DNA of 64,000 bases from Anaerostipes rhamnosivorans (GTDB lineage Bacteria; Bacillota; Clostridia; Lachnospirales; Lachnospiraceae), in contig NZ_CP040058.1 of NCBI RefSeq assembly GCF_005280655.1, forward strand, positions 2,270,001 to 2,334,000, read 5' to 3'. The translations under genes and the position numbers were made by a program. How positions within the stretch are numbered: position 1 is the stretch's first letter; the number at the start of each line of letters is the position of its first letter. This document shows, piece after piece, positions 1-9,022 of this stretch. Below the pieces are notes generated by a model, which did no database searches, was not told the origin of the DNA, and saw only the letters and a program-made list of their open reading frames with translations.

Positions 1-105
1 ATCCTGGGCCACTGTGAGCAATGTTTCCGGTTCTGTGGCCGTCACAACCGTTCCGGACGAGATGCATACCAACAAAGAAAGAATAAAAATCGCTGCTTTT
101 TTCAT
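1..105 (-). CDS. N-terminus of a secreted protein (partial)
   Basis: Only the first 35 codons are in the window. They begin at an ATG at 105 with a strong ribosome binding site (GAGGTGAAAGG) just upstream. The peptide starts MKKAAIFILSLLVCISSG and continues to TVVTATEPE: a positively charged start, a hydrophobic core and a plausible signal peptidase I site near VTA-TEP. The product is therefore probably exported. The rest of the gene is outside the window, so no function can be given. It lies downstream of the Nudix gene on the same strand but after a terminator, so it is probably a separate transcription unit. Confidence 0.6.
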   Translation of the reverse strand, partial: MKKAAIFILSLLVCISSGTVVTATEPETLLTVAQD

Positions 106-180
106 AAAAAAACCTTTCACCTCTTATGTTACAGTTTAATAAGGAACAAGCCGATTTATTACAAAAAAACTGCCGACATG

Positions 181-217
181 AAAAAAAGAACCATAGATGG
201 ATTCCCATCTACAGTTC
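181..217 (-). terminator. Rho-independent terminator after the Nudix gene
   Basis: An inverted repeat pairs TAGATGG (194-200) with CCATCTA (205-211) around a 4-nt loop. An outer GAAC/GTTC pair lies at 188-191/214-217. On the minus strand the hairpin is followed by a run of seven T (complement of 181-187). It lies just past the stop of the Nudix gene. Confidence 0.8.
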
Positions 218-221
218 CTTT

Positions 222-674
222 TCATCTTCTTTGCCTTATTCCCCATTGATTTTTAGATTTTAATTTCTTGTATTCTTCGTATGCTTCCTTTAAAATCTCT
301 TTTTCATTCGGGAACTTCAACAAGTGGTAGGCTTCGTGATATTTGTAGTACCCAGAGTCAACGAAAAACTCTTCTTTCTGCGGTTTTGAATGATATCCCT
401 CTGCCTCCATCAAATACCAGTGAACACTTTTTACGATCTGTTCATGGAAAGAATAAAAAGAATACTCACTCTTTCCTACATATTTAATGATTCGGGCATT
501 GGCGTCTGTCTCTTCTTTTACTTCACGCAAAGCGGTTTGTTCGTGCGTTTCCCCTTTTTCAACTGTACCTTTCGGAAGTACCCAGCCGTCATATCTGTTT
601 TTATAGCTTTTGTACAACAGCAATATCTTCCCTCTGTAAATTACGACACCTCCACAGCTTGTTGCCTCTGTCAT
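222..674 (-). CDS. Nudix hydrolase
   Basis: A single-domain Nudix protein of about 150 residues. The Nudix box is readable near residues 36-58 as GTVEKGETHEQ followed by REVKEETDA, matching Gx5Ex7REUxEExGU. This motif binds the divalent cation and the diphosphate, so the enzyme should cleave a nucleoside diphosphate-X substrate. The size and the WVLPKGTVEKGE context resemble dinucleoside polyphosphate (Ap4A-type) hydrolases, but the substrate cannot be read from sequence. I place the start at the ATG at 674, six bases after GGAGG; a TTG four codons upstream is in frame but has no site. It follows the PBP gene by about 105 nt and ends at a terminator, so it may be the last gene of the ruvA operon. 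Confidence 0.85.
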   Translation of the reverse strand: MTEATSCGGVVIYRGKILLLYKSYKNRYDGWVLPKGTVEKGETHEQTALREVKEETDANARIIKYVGKSEYSFYSFHEQIVKSVHWYLMEAEGYHSKPQKEEFFVDSGYYKYHEAYHLLKFPNEKEILKEAYEEYKKLKSKNQWGIRQRR

Positions 675-779
675 TGCAGCCTCCAATCATCCTGCCTCAA
701 CGCTATTTTGGGTCTCTCTAGAAAATATTATAACGTTAATGGCAATTCATTTCAACATTGGATTTTGCTTTCCCTTTAC

Positions 780-2264
780 TTACCTGAAATAAGCGTCAAA
801 TACATCTTTTGCGATCGGCGCAGCCACACTTCCTCCGGATCCTCCGCCTTCTACGATAATACTCACCACAATTTTTTTGCCGTTGTGCTCCGCACAGCCG
901 ATAAACCATGCGTGGGAGTCCTTATCGCTGTTGTACTCTGCCGAACCGGTCTTCCCGTAGACCTTATATCTTGAGGAATAAGCTGCTGTACCGGTACCAT
1001 TGGTCACAACTTTTCTCAGCATTTTTTTCAGGGTTTTACATTCTTTTGCGCTCAATGGACTGGCTATCTCTTTAGCTTTCGTTTCTTTTATAATGCCTCC
1101 GTCCACATTTTTCACCTTGTCTACCAGGTACGGTTCCATCATGACACCGTCGTTGGCAATGGCACTCATGACTGCCGCATTCTGGAGAGGAGTGACCAGT
1201 GTAGTCCCCTGTCCGATGGCAATCTGAGGAACCTGGCTGTCTTTGGAACTTCCGTCAAATGAAAAACGGCTGGAGACAGCTGCCAGGTTGATCGGTATCT
1301 TAGAATTGTACATCATGTCCTCCGCAAGAGAAGCCAGCTTTCCTTTGTTCAGCTTTGATGCCATATGGACGAACGCAGTGTTGCAGGATTTTTCGACAGC
1401 CTGCTCCAGGTTCACGGTCCCATGGGCGGTCCCTCCATAGCAGCGGATCTTTACATTGTTGATCTTTGTATAGCCGGTACAGTGATATGAAAAGTTTTTA
1501 TAATCTTTATTTTCTCTCATATATTCCAGAGCCGTTATCACTTTAAATGTAGACCCTGGCGGGTACAGTCCCTGTGTCGCCCTGTTGATCAAAAGAGCGT
1601 CGCTGTCCGTGTTTAACTCTTCCCAGTTTTCTTTGACAAGAGCTGGACGGAAGTCTGGCTTGGAAACCATGGCGATGACCTTCCCGCTCTCCGGATCCAT
1701 GGCGACTACCGCTCCCTTTTCACCGCTTAACGCATTGTATGCAGCCTTCTGCACTCTTGTATCTAGTGTTGTATAGACATTGTCCCCGATGCTCTTTTCT
1801 CCTTTCAGATTACTCTCGATCTGAGACAGGAGATTGGCATTGGACTTTAGAAGGTCAAAATTACATTTAGACTCCAGACCTGATTTCCCTTTGGCATTGT
1901 ATCCGACCACATGGGCAAACATACGGCCATACGGGTAGTCTCTGACTTCATCTTCTCCGTCATTGACCGTCTGGGCCAGCACTTTTCCGTTAGCGCTGAT
2001 GATCTTTCCTCTCACCACATGCTTCTCTAATTCCTGAAGTCTCAGGTTGTGGGAATCTGTGATGACACTCTGGCTGTCCCTGACAACAAAATGTATGATA
2101 TATCCAATCAGCACTAGAAACAGTCCCACAAAGATATATGTAATCTGCAGGATCTGTCTATTGGCGTGCTTTTTCTTTTTTCCTTGTTTTCGTTCTGTTT
2201 TTTGGGAGGGAGATTTCTTTGGTGTCTCCGTTTCCGCGTTCTTTCTGCGTTTGAATATTTTCAT
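780..2264 (-). CDS. Class B penicillin-binding protein (PbpA/FtsI-like transpeptidase)
   Basis: A membrane-anchored D,D-transpeptidase that cross-links peptidoglycan outside the membrane. A very basic N-terminal tail (about 35 residues rich in K, R and E) precedes one transmembrane helix (about residues 38-60). The transpeptidase motifs are all present: PGSTFK (active Ser near 238), SCN (near 293) and YGKTGSAE (near 438). At about 494 residues it resembles the short PbpA type found beside SEDS proteins rather than a long FtsI with PASTA domains. The start is the ATG at 2264, preceded by GAGGAAG; an in-frame GTG at 2279 lacks a site. The first ~107 nt overlap the end of the upstream SEDS gene in another frame, which suggests translational coupling of an SEDS-PBP polymerase pair. 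Confidence 0.9.
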   Translation of the reverse strand: MKIFKRRKNAETETPKKSPSQKTERKQGKKKKHANRQILQITYIFVGLFLVLIGYIIHFVVRDSQSVITDSHNLRLQELEKHVVRGKIISANGKVLAQTVNDGEDEVRDYPYGRMFAHVVGYNAKGKSGLESKCNFDLLKSNANLLSQIESNLKGEKSIGDNVYTTLDTRVQKAAYNALSGEKGAVVAMDPESGKVIAMVSKPDFRPALVKENWEELNTDSDALLINRATQGLYPPGSTFKVITALEYMRENKDYKNFSYHCTGYTKINNVKIRCYGGTAHGTVNLEQAVEKSCNTAFVHMASKLNKGKLASLAEDMMYNSKIPINLAAVSSRFSFDGSSKDSQVPQIAIGQGTTLVTPLQNAAVMSAIANDGVMMEPYLVDKVKNVDGGIIKETKAKEIASPLSAKECKTLKKMLRKVVTNGTGTAAYSSRYKVYGKTGSAEYNSDKDSHAWFIGCAEHNGKKIVVSIIVEGGGSGGSVAAPIAKDVFDAYFR

Positions 2265-3573
2265 TTTCTTCTTCCTCACTATCTGCTAACATGTGCAATC
2301 CCTGAATTACGCTCAAAATGATCAAAGTACTCAGCACCGATGTTCCTCCGTAGCTGACCAAAGGAATGGTAACTCCTGTAGACGGTATGAATTTGGTCAC
2401 TCCGCCGATGCTTAAAAATACCTGAAAGATAAAACAAATGCCGAATCCCAAACATAGCAATTTGTTAAACAGAGTACGGCTTCTTGTAGAAATATCCATA
2501 AACAAAATAAAACAGCTGATCAGAACAAAGATCAAGCAGATACCAAAAATTACGCCGAATTCCTCACTGATCACGGAAAAGATAAAGTCTGATTCCCGGA
2601 CCGGGATATCAAACGGTCTTCCCTGGGTGAGGCCCATTCCAAACCAGCTTCCTGTGCCGATGGCAAACAAGGACTGGCAGACCTGTGCTCCCCTTCCCTC
2701 AATCATGGAAAACGGATCCTTCCAAACAGCCACCCGGACCTGTACGTGGGAAAACAGATGATATGCTACCACTGCCGCCAGAGCTCCGCCTCCCAGTCCG
2801 CCCAGCAGATAACTAGGCTTGGCTGTGGCCACATACAGCATCATAAGGTAGATCATAAAGTATAGAAGCGCTCCTCCAAGATCCTTTTCCACCACCAGCA
2901 CCAGCACATAAAATGCGGCGATGATTGTGATTTTCACAAGATCCTTAAATTCCTTTGCCTTGCTCAGCATAGCTGCCGCAAAGAAAACAAAGATGATCTT
3001 AACAAACTCCGAGGGCTGGAATGCCAGGCTTCCAAACTGTACCCAGTTATATGCACCGTTTTTCATGACACCGAACACAAAAACCGATGACAACAGTGCG
3101 AAACCACCGACCGCATAGACCCAGCCAAGCTTATTCCAGAAAGAAAGCTTATGCATCATCAGCGGGATCAGTCCAGTCACAAGCACACCGATGGCCACGA
3201 TGGCAAACTGCTTCATGGCCAGTTCAAAGGACAGCCTTGTTAGAATGACAAACCCGGTTCCCAGAAGAAAACACATATTGTTGATCAGAAGTCTTGAGGA
3301 CCTCTTATATATTTTCGGATATAGGATCATTACGATCTCAAAGAAAACGATCTGTGCCGCAAAAAATATGAGGACTTTTAATTCCAGGGTCCTTAAAAAC
3401 AGGACCAGATTGCACAGAAACAAAAATACAAACATATAAATGACCTGGTTGTCCAGAAGTTCTTCCTGCCGCTTTTTATTTTTCGGCCGGAACATGGTAA
3501 AACATGAAAATGTATAAACCAGGCACATAATCAGTATCAGGTATTTCGCAACCACTGCAATGATTTGAACCAT
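2158..3573 (-). CDS. SEDS family peptidoglycan glycosyltransferase (FtsW/RodA/SpoVE-like)
   Basis: A polytopic membrane protein of 471 residues with about ten hydrophobic segments and the SEDS signatures QPSEFVKI and, near the end, PLVSYGGTSVLS. SEDS proteins polymerise lipid II into glycan strands with a partner class B PBP, here encoded directly downstream. The last ~45 residues form a charged cytoplasmic tail whose codons overlap the start of the PBP gene. The start at 3573 is preceded by AGGTGG, which lies against the stop of the U32 peptidase gene 8 nt upstream. A second SEDS gene in the window (rodA, 38499-39614) sits in the rod-shape cluster, so this copy is more likely for division or sporulation. 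FtsW versus SpoVE cannot be decided here. Confidence 0.9.
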   Translation of the reverse strand: MVQIIAVVAKYLILIMCLVYTFSCFTMFRPKNKKRQEELLDNQVIYMFVFLFLCNLVLFLRTLELKVLIFFAAQIVFFEIVMILYPKIYKRSSRLLINNMCFLLGTGFVILTRLSFELAMKQFAIVAIGVLVTGLIPLMMHKLSFWNKLGWVYAVGGFALLSSVFVFGVMKNGAYNWVQFGSLAFQPSEFVKIIFVFFAAAMLSKAKEFKDLVKITIIAAFYVLVLVVEKDLGGALLYFMIYLMMLYVATAKPSYLLGGLGGGALAAVVAYHLFSHVQVRVAVWKDPFSMIEGRGAQVCQSLFAIGTGSWFGMGLTQGRPFDIPVRESDFIFSVISEEFGVIFGICLIFVLISCFILFMDISTRSRTLFNKLLCLGFGICFIFQVFLSIGGVTKFIPSTGVTIPLVSYGGTSVLSTLIILSVIQGLHMLADSEEEENENIQTQKERGNGDTKEISLPKNRTKTRKKEKARQ

Positions 3574-3581
3574 ATTACCAC

Positions 3582-5954
3582 CTATAATATTCCTCTCTTA
3601 AAGTGTCCTTTTGTAAACTGTGGGAATGGAAACTCAAAAGATCTGCCATCCAGCGCCCTTAAGGCAGCCCTGTACACCAGACGGGCTTCCTCCCGGTTTT
3701 CCTTGGTAAAGTGCAGACGGAGGTTTTTAGGAGCGAGTCTCTTTAATGCTGATGTCTCTGTCCCAAGCCATAGAGGCTCTCCGTTGTAAATTTCATTAAA
3801 ACATCCCTTACACTGATTTTTGACATAAAAATCTTTTCCATACCGGTCTTTTAATGTCATCCAGAAACTTTGACGGTCACATCCGATGCTGTTCTTCCTC
3901 TGGCACTGTGCCGAAACCATCAGCGGCAGGTGTCCGTAAAACAGAAAATCCGCATCCCTGAGTGACAATGTCATAAGTTCCTCAAAGTTGAGTTCTACAG
4001 GAAATGTCGGCCGGATCTTCTTGCCATAGGCCTCATTGAGCGTCTGGTATGCCTCTCTGTTGTAACAGTAAACCGTATAATCTGCCAGCACATTTTTTGT
4101 GCATCCCTTATCTCTGAGCCAAATGAGTTCTTCCAGGCTCCGTACACAGATCTCATTTACATCCGGTCCGGACAGCAGATTCCAGCACTGCTCTAAAAGC
4201 TTAAGTTCCGGCTCTCTCACGATCTGTGGAAGCATGATGGTCACCTGACGTCCTGCTTTCTGGCACTGTGATAAAATCTCCGGTGCCTCCGATACTTCGT
4301 AGAGAGAAAGATAAATTTTTTTCACCCTGTCCCATGTGAGGACTTCCGGGAGCAGTTTCCTGTCTTCAAGAGAAACACTCAACACAGGGGAATTCTGTAC
4401 AGGTATCTCTTCTTCCGGCACATAGATTGCCTGGCATTCAACCTGATTTCTGCGGCTCTTTTTCAGAATCTCTTCCGTCAGCTTTTCAAAACCGTCTCTT
4501 CTCAGCTGTTTTAACGCCGCCACGGGAAGAAAACTCTCTCCGTGAACTTCCGCTTGAAGTTCTTCAAAGGTGAAGTTACTCTCACCAGTCTTAGATATCT
4601 GCTTTATAATATCCTCCCTGGAAAGAGGGCGTTTCTGGGCCGGTTCTGCCAGGGCACCCAAAACTTCCACTGTCACTTCTCCTGAAGTTAACACAAGTCT
4701 AGCACACTTTCCAGGAAAAATTATAATTTTTCCCTTAATATTTTCTTTCGATTTTTGTTTTAGATTTTCTGCTGACTTATCCCTAAGAGCCTGATTTTTT
4801 GTCCTGAAAATAGACATTCCAGGTTTCAGATATTTCAGCTTCTGGCCGTTTAAGTCGACCTTATCTCCCTTTTTCCACCGTTGCGGACAGGTGAGTTCTA
4901 CCTTCCGCCCATGTTCCAGGGAAATCTCCAGCACATCCCCTTTTCCAAGGTTCTCTGCCGTCTGAAACACAACATGTTTTCCCTGGACCGACTGAATCTT
5001 TCCTACAAATATTCCCTGATGGTTGGGCCTGTGAAGGGACATCATATCCCTGCCGTTATGCTTCTTATAGTATCCGGATGTAAATCCTCCCCTGTTAAAA
5101 AGCTCCAGCAATTCTTTTTCATCTTCCTCAGCTACCCGGTAGGGACGTCCGCTCTCATAGAGATCCACATACTTTCTGTAAATCCTTGTGACAGCGCCTA
5201 CGTATTCCGGCTGTTTCATCCTGCCCTCGATCTTCAGAGAATCCACGCCGTGCTCTATCAGTTCCGGCAGTTCTCTGATTGTACAGAGATCCTTGGGACT
5301 CAGCAGGAAATTCTGGCCTTTCCGGTTCAGCTTTGTGCCGTTCTCGTACAGGTCAAAGGGCAGCCTGCAGGTGCCTGCACAGCGTCCCCGGTTTCCGCTT
5401 CTGCCTCCCAGCATACTGCTCATCAGACATTGTCCTGAATAACAATAACAAAGGGCCCCATGGACAAAACACTCCATATCCAGCCCTGTATCTTGTTTAA
5501 TCTTTTGTATTTCCTTCAGGGAAAGTTCTCTGGCGGGAACCACCCTGCTGCCTCCCAGTTCCTTTACCAGTCTTGCCCCATGGATGCCGGTCACCGTCAT
5601 CTGGGTGCTGGCATGAATCTCCATGTCCGGAAAGCAGCTTCGGATGATGCTCACTGCTCCTAGATCCTGGACAATGACTGCGTCCAGTCCCCTCTCATAA
5701 TAAGGCTCCAAAAACCCGGCAAGCCCCGGGACCTCATTCTGCTTCATCAGTGTATTCACTGCCAAATAGACCCTGCGCCCAAAAAGGTGGGCATAGTCAA
5801 TGGCCCAGAGCAGTTCTTCTTTATCGAAATTATTTGCATAGGCCCTGGCGCCATATAAGCTCCCGCCTAAATATACGGCATCCGCCCCGTTTTTCACAGC
5901 GGCTTTCAGACTCTCTGCCGAGCCAGCCGGTGCCAGCACTTCTGTTGATTTCAT
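3582..5954 (-). CDS. U32 family peptidase-like protein with DUF3656, RlhA-like
   Basis: About 790 residues. The N-terminal half has the U32 fold (MKSTEVLAPAGS start, then KNGADAVYLGG) and the family signature FVHGALCYCYSGQC followed by further cysteines at RGRCAGTC, a pattern expected to hold an Fe-S cluster. The second half fits the DUF3656 extension. Among characterised U32 proteins this architecture matches E. coli RlhA (YdcP), which hydroxylates a 23S rRNA cytidine, better than a true protease; the assignment is by family. The start is the ATG at 5954 with GGAAC upstream and a 4-nt gap after zapA; a TTG at 5978 would overlap zapA and lacks a good site. It lies within the ruvAB-zapA-SEDS operon. 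Confidence 0.82.
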   Translation of the reverse strand: MKSTEVLAPAGSAESLKAAVKNGADAVYLGGSLYGARAYANNFDKEELLWAIDYAHLFGRRVYLAVNTLMKQNEVPGLAGFLEPYYERGLDAVIVQDLGAVSIIRSCFPDMEIHASTQMTVTGIHGARLVKELGGSRVVPARELSLKEIQKIKQDTGLDMECFVHGALCYCYSGQCLMSSMLGGRSGNRGRCAGTCRLPFDLYENGTKLNRKGQNFLLSPKDLCTIRELPELIEHGVDSLKIEGRMKQPEYVGAVTRIYRKYVDLYESGRPYRVAEEDEKELLELFNRGGFTSGYYKKHNGRDMMSLHRPNHQGIFVGKIQSVQGKHVVFQTAENLGKGDVLEISLEHGRKVELTCPQRWKKGDKVDLNGQKLKYLKPGMSIFRTKNQALRDKSAENLKQKSKENIKGKIIIFPGKCARLVLTSGEVTVEVLGALAEPAQKRPLSREDIIKQISKTGESNFTFEELQAEVHGESFLPVAALKQLRRDGFEKLTEEILKKSRRNQVECQAIYVPEEEIPVQNSPVLSVSLEDRKLLPEVLTWDRVKKIYLSLYEVSEAPEILSQCQKAGRQVTIMLPQIVREPELKLLEQCWNLLSGPDVNEICVRSLEELIWLRDKGCTKNVLADYTVYCYNREAYQTLNEAYGKKIRPTFPVELNFEELMTLSLRDADFLFYGHLPLMVSAQCQRKNSIGCDRQSFWMTLKDRYGKDFYVKNQCKGCFNEIYNGEPLWLGTETSALKRLAPKNLRLHFTKENREEARLVYRAALRALDGRSFEFPFPQFTKGHFKRGIL

Positions 5955-5958
5955 ACTT

Positions 5959-6345
5959 TTACCGTTCCTTTTTTGCAACTGATTCTTCCTCCAGCATCCG
6001 AATCCTTTCCCGGTACTCGTTCAGCTGCTTTTCTAATGATTCATTCTTGATCTGCAGTTCCACCAACTCATTTTTCATACGGTACATTTCCGAATCCTGC
6101 TGATCCATATCTTCCCTGCTTTTCTCCAAGGTATTTTTCATACACATGTATTCATCTGCCACACTGAGTGCCAGATGGAAGCTCTGCATGTCCGGCGGAA
6201 GCTTCAGGTAATGCTCCGAAGCTTTCAGATCCCTGATCTTCGCGTTCAGATACGATGCGATCTGATGCATGAACTCTTCCGGTTCCTCTCCGCCTAAATA
6301 ATATAATTTTCCGTCAATTACAACCTCTACGACGTTTTTCTTCAT
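5959..6345 (-). CDS. zapA: Cell division protein ZapA
   Basis: A 128-residue protein beginning MKKNVVEVVIDGKLYYLGG, a ZapA-type N-terminal domain, followed by ASYLNAKIRDL and a long charged coiled coil rich in E, K and L (about residues 65-125). ZapA binds FtsZ and promotes filament bundling at the Z ring. The coiled coil is somewhat longer than in the ~85-100 residue ZapA of many firmicutes. The gene lies 12 nt after ruvB and 4 nt before the U32 gene, so it is co-transcribed with DNA repair genes upstream and cell-wall genes downstream. Confidence 0.82.
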   Translation of the reverse strand: MKKNVVEVVIDGKLYYLGGEEPEEFMHQIASYLNAKIRDLKASEHYLKLPPDMQSFHLALSVADEYMCMKNTLEKSREDMDQQDSEMYRMKNELVELQIKNESLEKQLNEYRERIRMLEEESVAKKER

Positions 6346-6357
6346 AAGTAAGCCCTC

Positions 6358-7356
6358 CTATTCCGGGATTGGCAGTCCAAAATGCTGGTAGGCGGCACCT
6401 GTCACAATCCGCCCTCTTGGAGTTCTCTGGATCAGACCATTTTGGATCAGGTATGGTTCATATACATCCTCTATGGTCCCAGAATCCTCTCCAATCGCAG
6501 CCGCAAGGGTATCAAGCCCTACCGGATTGCCACGAAAGACGTCAATCATTGTCTTAAGCAATGTCCGGTCGATCTGATCCAGTCCAAGGGTATCTACCTC
6601 CAGATGGTTTAAGGCAACCATTGCCACGTCCTTTGTAATGATCCCGTCATACTTTACTTCCGCAAAGTCTCTGACTCTCTTTAACAGGCGGTTTGCAAGT
6701 CTCGGGGTCCCTCTGGATCTTCTGGCGATCTCCCGTGCCCCTTCCTCTTCGATGGCAATGCCCAGCACGGCGGCTGAGTTGATGACAATGGTCATAAGCT
6801 CCTCTGTCTCATAAAAATTCAGCCGATTGACAACACCAAACCGGTCCCTTAACGGTGCTGTCAGCATCCCTGCCCTGGTGGTAGCCCCCACTAAAGTAAA
6901 CTTGGGAAGCTCCAGGCGGATCGACCGCGCGGCTTGTCCTTTACCCACCAGAATATCAATAGCGAAATCCTCCATGGCGGGATACAGAACTTCCTCTACC
7001 TGACGGTTCAGCCGGTGGATCTCATCGATAAACAGCACATCCCCTTCCTGAAGGTTGTTGAGCAGTGCTGCGATCTCCCCCGGTTTTTCTATGGCAGGCC
7101 CGCTGGTCACTTTCAGATGAACATCCATCTCATTGGCAACAATCCCTGCGAGTGTTGTCTTTCCAAGACCCGGAGGCCCGTAAAGCAGCACATGGTCCAG
7201 AGATTCGCCTCTGCTCTTGGCAGCCTCGATAAAAATTCTAAGATTCTGTTTGACCTTTTCCTGCCCGATATAATCGTCAAGGCTCTGCGGCCTTAGGTTA
7301 TTTTCTATTGTAATATCTTCTTCCACCAATTCTGTGGAAATCATTCTATCTAACAT
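6358..7356 (-). CDS. ruvB: Holliday junction branch migration helicase RuvB
   Basis: 332 residues, the usual size. An AAA+ core carries Walker [10 protein letters not shown], Walker B FIDEIHRL, sensor 1 GATTRAG and the arginine finger region PLRDRFG. A winged-helix C-terminus ends in RTPRGRIVT. RuvB is the ATP-driven motor that pulls DNA through the RuvA-bound Holliday junction. Its start lies 9 nt after the ruvA stop. No ruvC is in the window, as is common in firmicutes, which use RecU or another resolvase. Confidence 0.97.
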   Translation of the reverse strand: MLDRMISTELVEEDITIENNLRPQSLDDYIGQEKVKQNLRIFIEAAKSRGESLDHVLLYGPPGLGKTTLAGIVANEMDVHLKVTSGPAIEKPGEIAALLNNLQEGDVLFIDEIHRLNRQVEEVLYPAMEDFAIDILVGKGQAARSIRLELPKFTLVGATTRAGMLTAPLRDRFGVVNRLNFYETEELMTIVINSAAVLGIAIEEEGAREIARRSRGTPRLANRLLKRVRDFAEVKYDGIITKDVAMVALNHLEVDTLGLDQIDRTLLKTMIDVFRGNPVGLDTLAAAIGEDSGTIEDVYEPYLIQNGLIQRTPRGRIVTGAAYQHFGLPIPE

Positions 7357-7365
7357 AATGTTCCT

Positions 7366-7962
7366 CTATATCAGCTTCGTCAGCGCCTTTTTTAGCAATT
7401 GCTCAGGCCCATAATCTGCTGCATTCTCTACTTTCTTGATGGCCATCATCGCCTCTGACCTGGAGTAACCGAGACTTACAAGTCCCTGTGCCGTGATCGC
7501 CACGGAATCCTCCTCCAGGGTTTCTCCTTCAAAGCTTACCGTATCCTCCTGCTTAAATTCCTCAAAGTCCAGCTTGTCCCGAAGCTCCAGGATCAATTTC
7601 TTAGCCCCTTTTGGCCCAAGCCCAGGTGTTTTTGCGATAGTTTTGGAATCATCACTCATCACTGCGATCTTCAATTCATAGACAGAAAGGGTAGCCAGTA
7701 CAGAAAGCCCCACCTTCGGCCCGATTCCGCTGACTCCGATCAACAGCTCAAACGCTTCCAGCTCATCCTTTGTCAGAAATCCAAATAAGCTCAGATCGTC
7801 TTCTCTCACATGCATGTGGGTGTATATCTTGACCTCCTGGCCGATGCCGCCCGGAAACTCTTTACCGGCAGGCATCATAATGTCATACCCGATACCGTTA
7901 TTTTCTACCACCGCTCCCCCAGGTCTCATGGAAACTAAAATGCCCTTAATATATGAAATCAC
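7366..7962 (-). CDS. ruvA: Holliday junction DNA-binding protein RuvA
   Basis: 198 residues from a GTG start at 7962, which follows AAGGAGG with seven bases spacing and gives the typical opening (M)ISYIKGILV. Helix-hairpin-helix motifs appear at LIGVSGIGPKVGLSVL and TPGLGPKGAKKLI, the DNA-contacting elements of domain II. The C-terminal domain III (LVSLGYSRSEAMMAIKKV) contacts RuvB. The open frame continues 17 codons upstream, but there is no ribosome site there. This is the first gene of the ruvAB-zapA-U32-SEDS-PBP operon and diverges from the exonuclease gene. Confidence 0.96.
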   Translation of the reverse strand: MISYIKGILVSMRPGGAVVENNGIGYDIMMPAGKEFPGGIGQEVKIYTHMHVREDDLSLFGFLTKDELEAFELLIGVSGIGPKVGLSVLATLSVYELKIAVMSDDSKTIAKTPGLGPKGAKKLILELRDKLDFEEFKQEDTVSFEGETLEEDSVAITAQGLVSLGYSRSEAMMAIKKVENAADYGPEQLLKKALTKLI

Positions 7963-7992
7963 TCCATATCCTCCTTGCGACGTTTTGAAGTC

Positions 7993-8004
7993 ATTATAAC
8001 ATAA
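7993..8004 (-). promoter_or_regulatory. Extended -10 promoter for the ruvA operon
   Basis: Read on the minus strand, TGTTATAAT ends about 30 nt upstream of the GTG start of ruvA. It is a perfect TATAAT (complement of 7993-7998) preceded by a TG one base upstream. No convincing -35 box is visible, which is common for extended -10 promoters. Confidence 0.55.
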
Positions 8005-8026
8005 ATCTTTCACCTGTGGTTAGGGA

Positions 8027-8055
8027 TTGAAAAAAATTCACACAGGAACTATAAT
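8027..8055 (+). promoter_or_regulatory. Sigma-A type promoter for the exonuclease-lrgAB operon
   Basis: TTGAAA (8027-8032) and TATAAT (8050-8055) are separated by 17 nt. They lie 34 nt before the TTG start at 8089 and are back to back with the ruvA promoter. Confidence 0.7.
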
Positions 8056-8088
8056 GAAGGACAGCAGTTTTTGAAAGGAGCCTGACCC

Positions 8089-9021
8089 TTGAATACAAAA
8101 GAAAACCTTCTATATCTGGATATTGAGACTACCGGACTTTCGCCGGAAACCTCCGCCTTAACGGTCATAGGATGCTGTGAAAAAGACGGAACAGCCGTTC
8201 AGTGGTTTAATGAGTCCGGATCGGAACAAAAAAAAATTCTTTCTTCTTTTCTCTCCTACGCAGAACGGTTTGACACCTTTGTCACCTACAATGGAGGCAC
8301 CTTTGACCTGCCTTTTCTAAAAAAGAAGTGTGAAGAGTATGGTCTTCCTTATTCTATAGAAGGAAAGAACTGCATTGACCTCTATAAAAATCTGCGTTCC
8401 TGGAAACACCTGCTGCCCTTACAGAACTTAAAACAAAAAACCGTAGAGGAGTTCCTTGAAATAAAACGCAAAGACCGGTTATCCGGCAGACAACTGGTCA
8501 AAGTCTACCAAGACTACATAAAAACCAGACAGCCGGAATTAAAATCTATGATTTTGCAGCATAATAAGGAAGATATCTTATCCCTACCCCGGATTCAGTC
8601 ACTGCTGGTTTTTGGACCGCTGGGTAACGGCAGCTTTACGGTGAAAGAACATCATATCACGGACCACAAATTATCGGTTCATCTGTCTCTTCCATTTGCT
8701 GCCCCCACATCGCTCTTTATTGAAAAATCCGGCCACCGCCTTTGTGTTTCCTCATCGGAGGCCTGCTTATCCTGCCCTTTAGACAACGGACAGTTAAAGC
8801 ACTACCACAAAAATACCAAAGATTACCGCTATCTTCCGCTGGAAGATTTGGTCATACCGGTTTCCATGGCTTCTTTTGTAGATCAGTCCGCAGTGGAAAA
8901 GGCGGAACCCCAAAATTGTTACACAAGATTTTGTCCGGATGAAAACTTTCTGTCAAATCAGGATGATCTTCAAAAATACTGTACTGATATGATATATTAC
9001 TTACTTAGAAAGGATAAATAA
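8089..9021 (+). CDS. YprB-like ribonuclease H-fold exonuclease
   Basis: 310 residues. The N-terminus has the DEDD exonuclease motif I LYLDIETTGL, then motif II in TFVTYNGGTFDLPFL and a downstream acidic HNKEDILSL, matching the YprB/RNase H-like family (predicted 3'-5' exonuclease). The last ~100 residues are less conserved and include a cysteine pair (SEACLSC). The start is a TTG at 8089, eight bases after GAAAGGAG; there is no in-frame ATG nearby. The gene is one base upstream of lrgA, so the three genes form one operon, though a functional link to LrgAB is not evident. The nucleic acid substrate is unknown. Confidence 0.75.
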   Translation: MNTKENLLYLDIETTGLSPETSALTVIGCCEKDGTAVQWFNESGSEQKKILSSFLSYAERFDTFVTYNGGTFDLPFLKKKCEEYGLPYSIEGKNCIDLYKNLRSWKHLLPLQNLKQKTVEEFLEIKRKDRLSGRQLVKVYQDYIKTRQPELKSMILQHNKEDILSLPRIQSLLVFGPLGNGSFTVKEHHITDHKLSVHLSLPFAAPTSLFIEKSGHRLCVSSSEACLSCPLDNGQLKHYHKNTKDYRYLPLEDLVIPVSMASFVDQSAVEKAEPQNCYTRFCPDENFLSNQDDLQKYCTDMIYYLLRKDK

Positions 9022-9022
9022 C

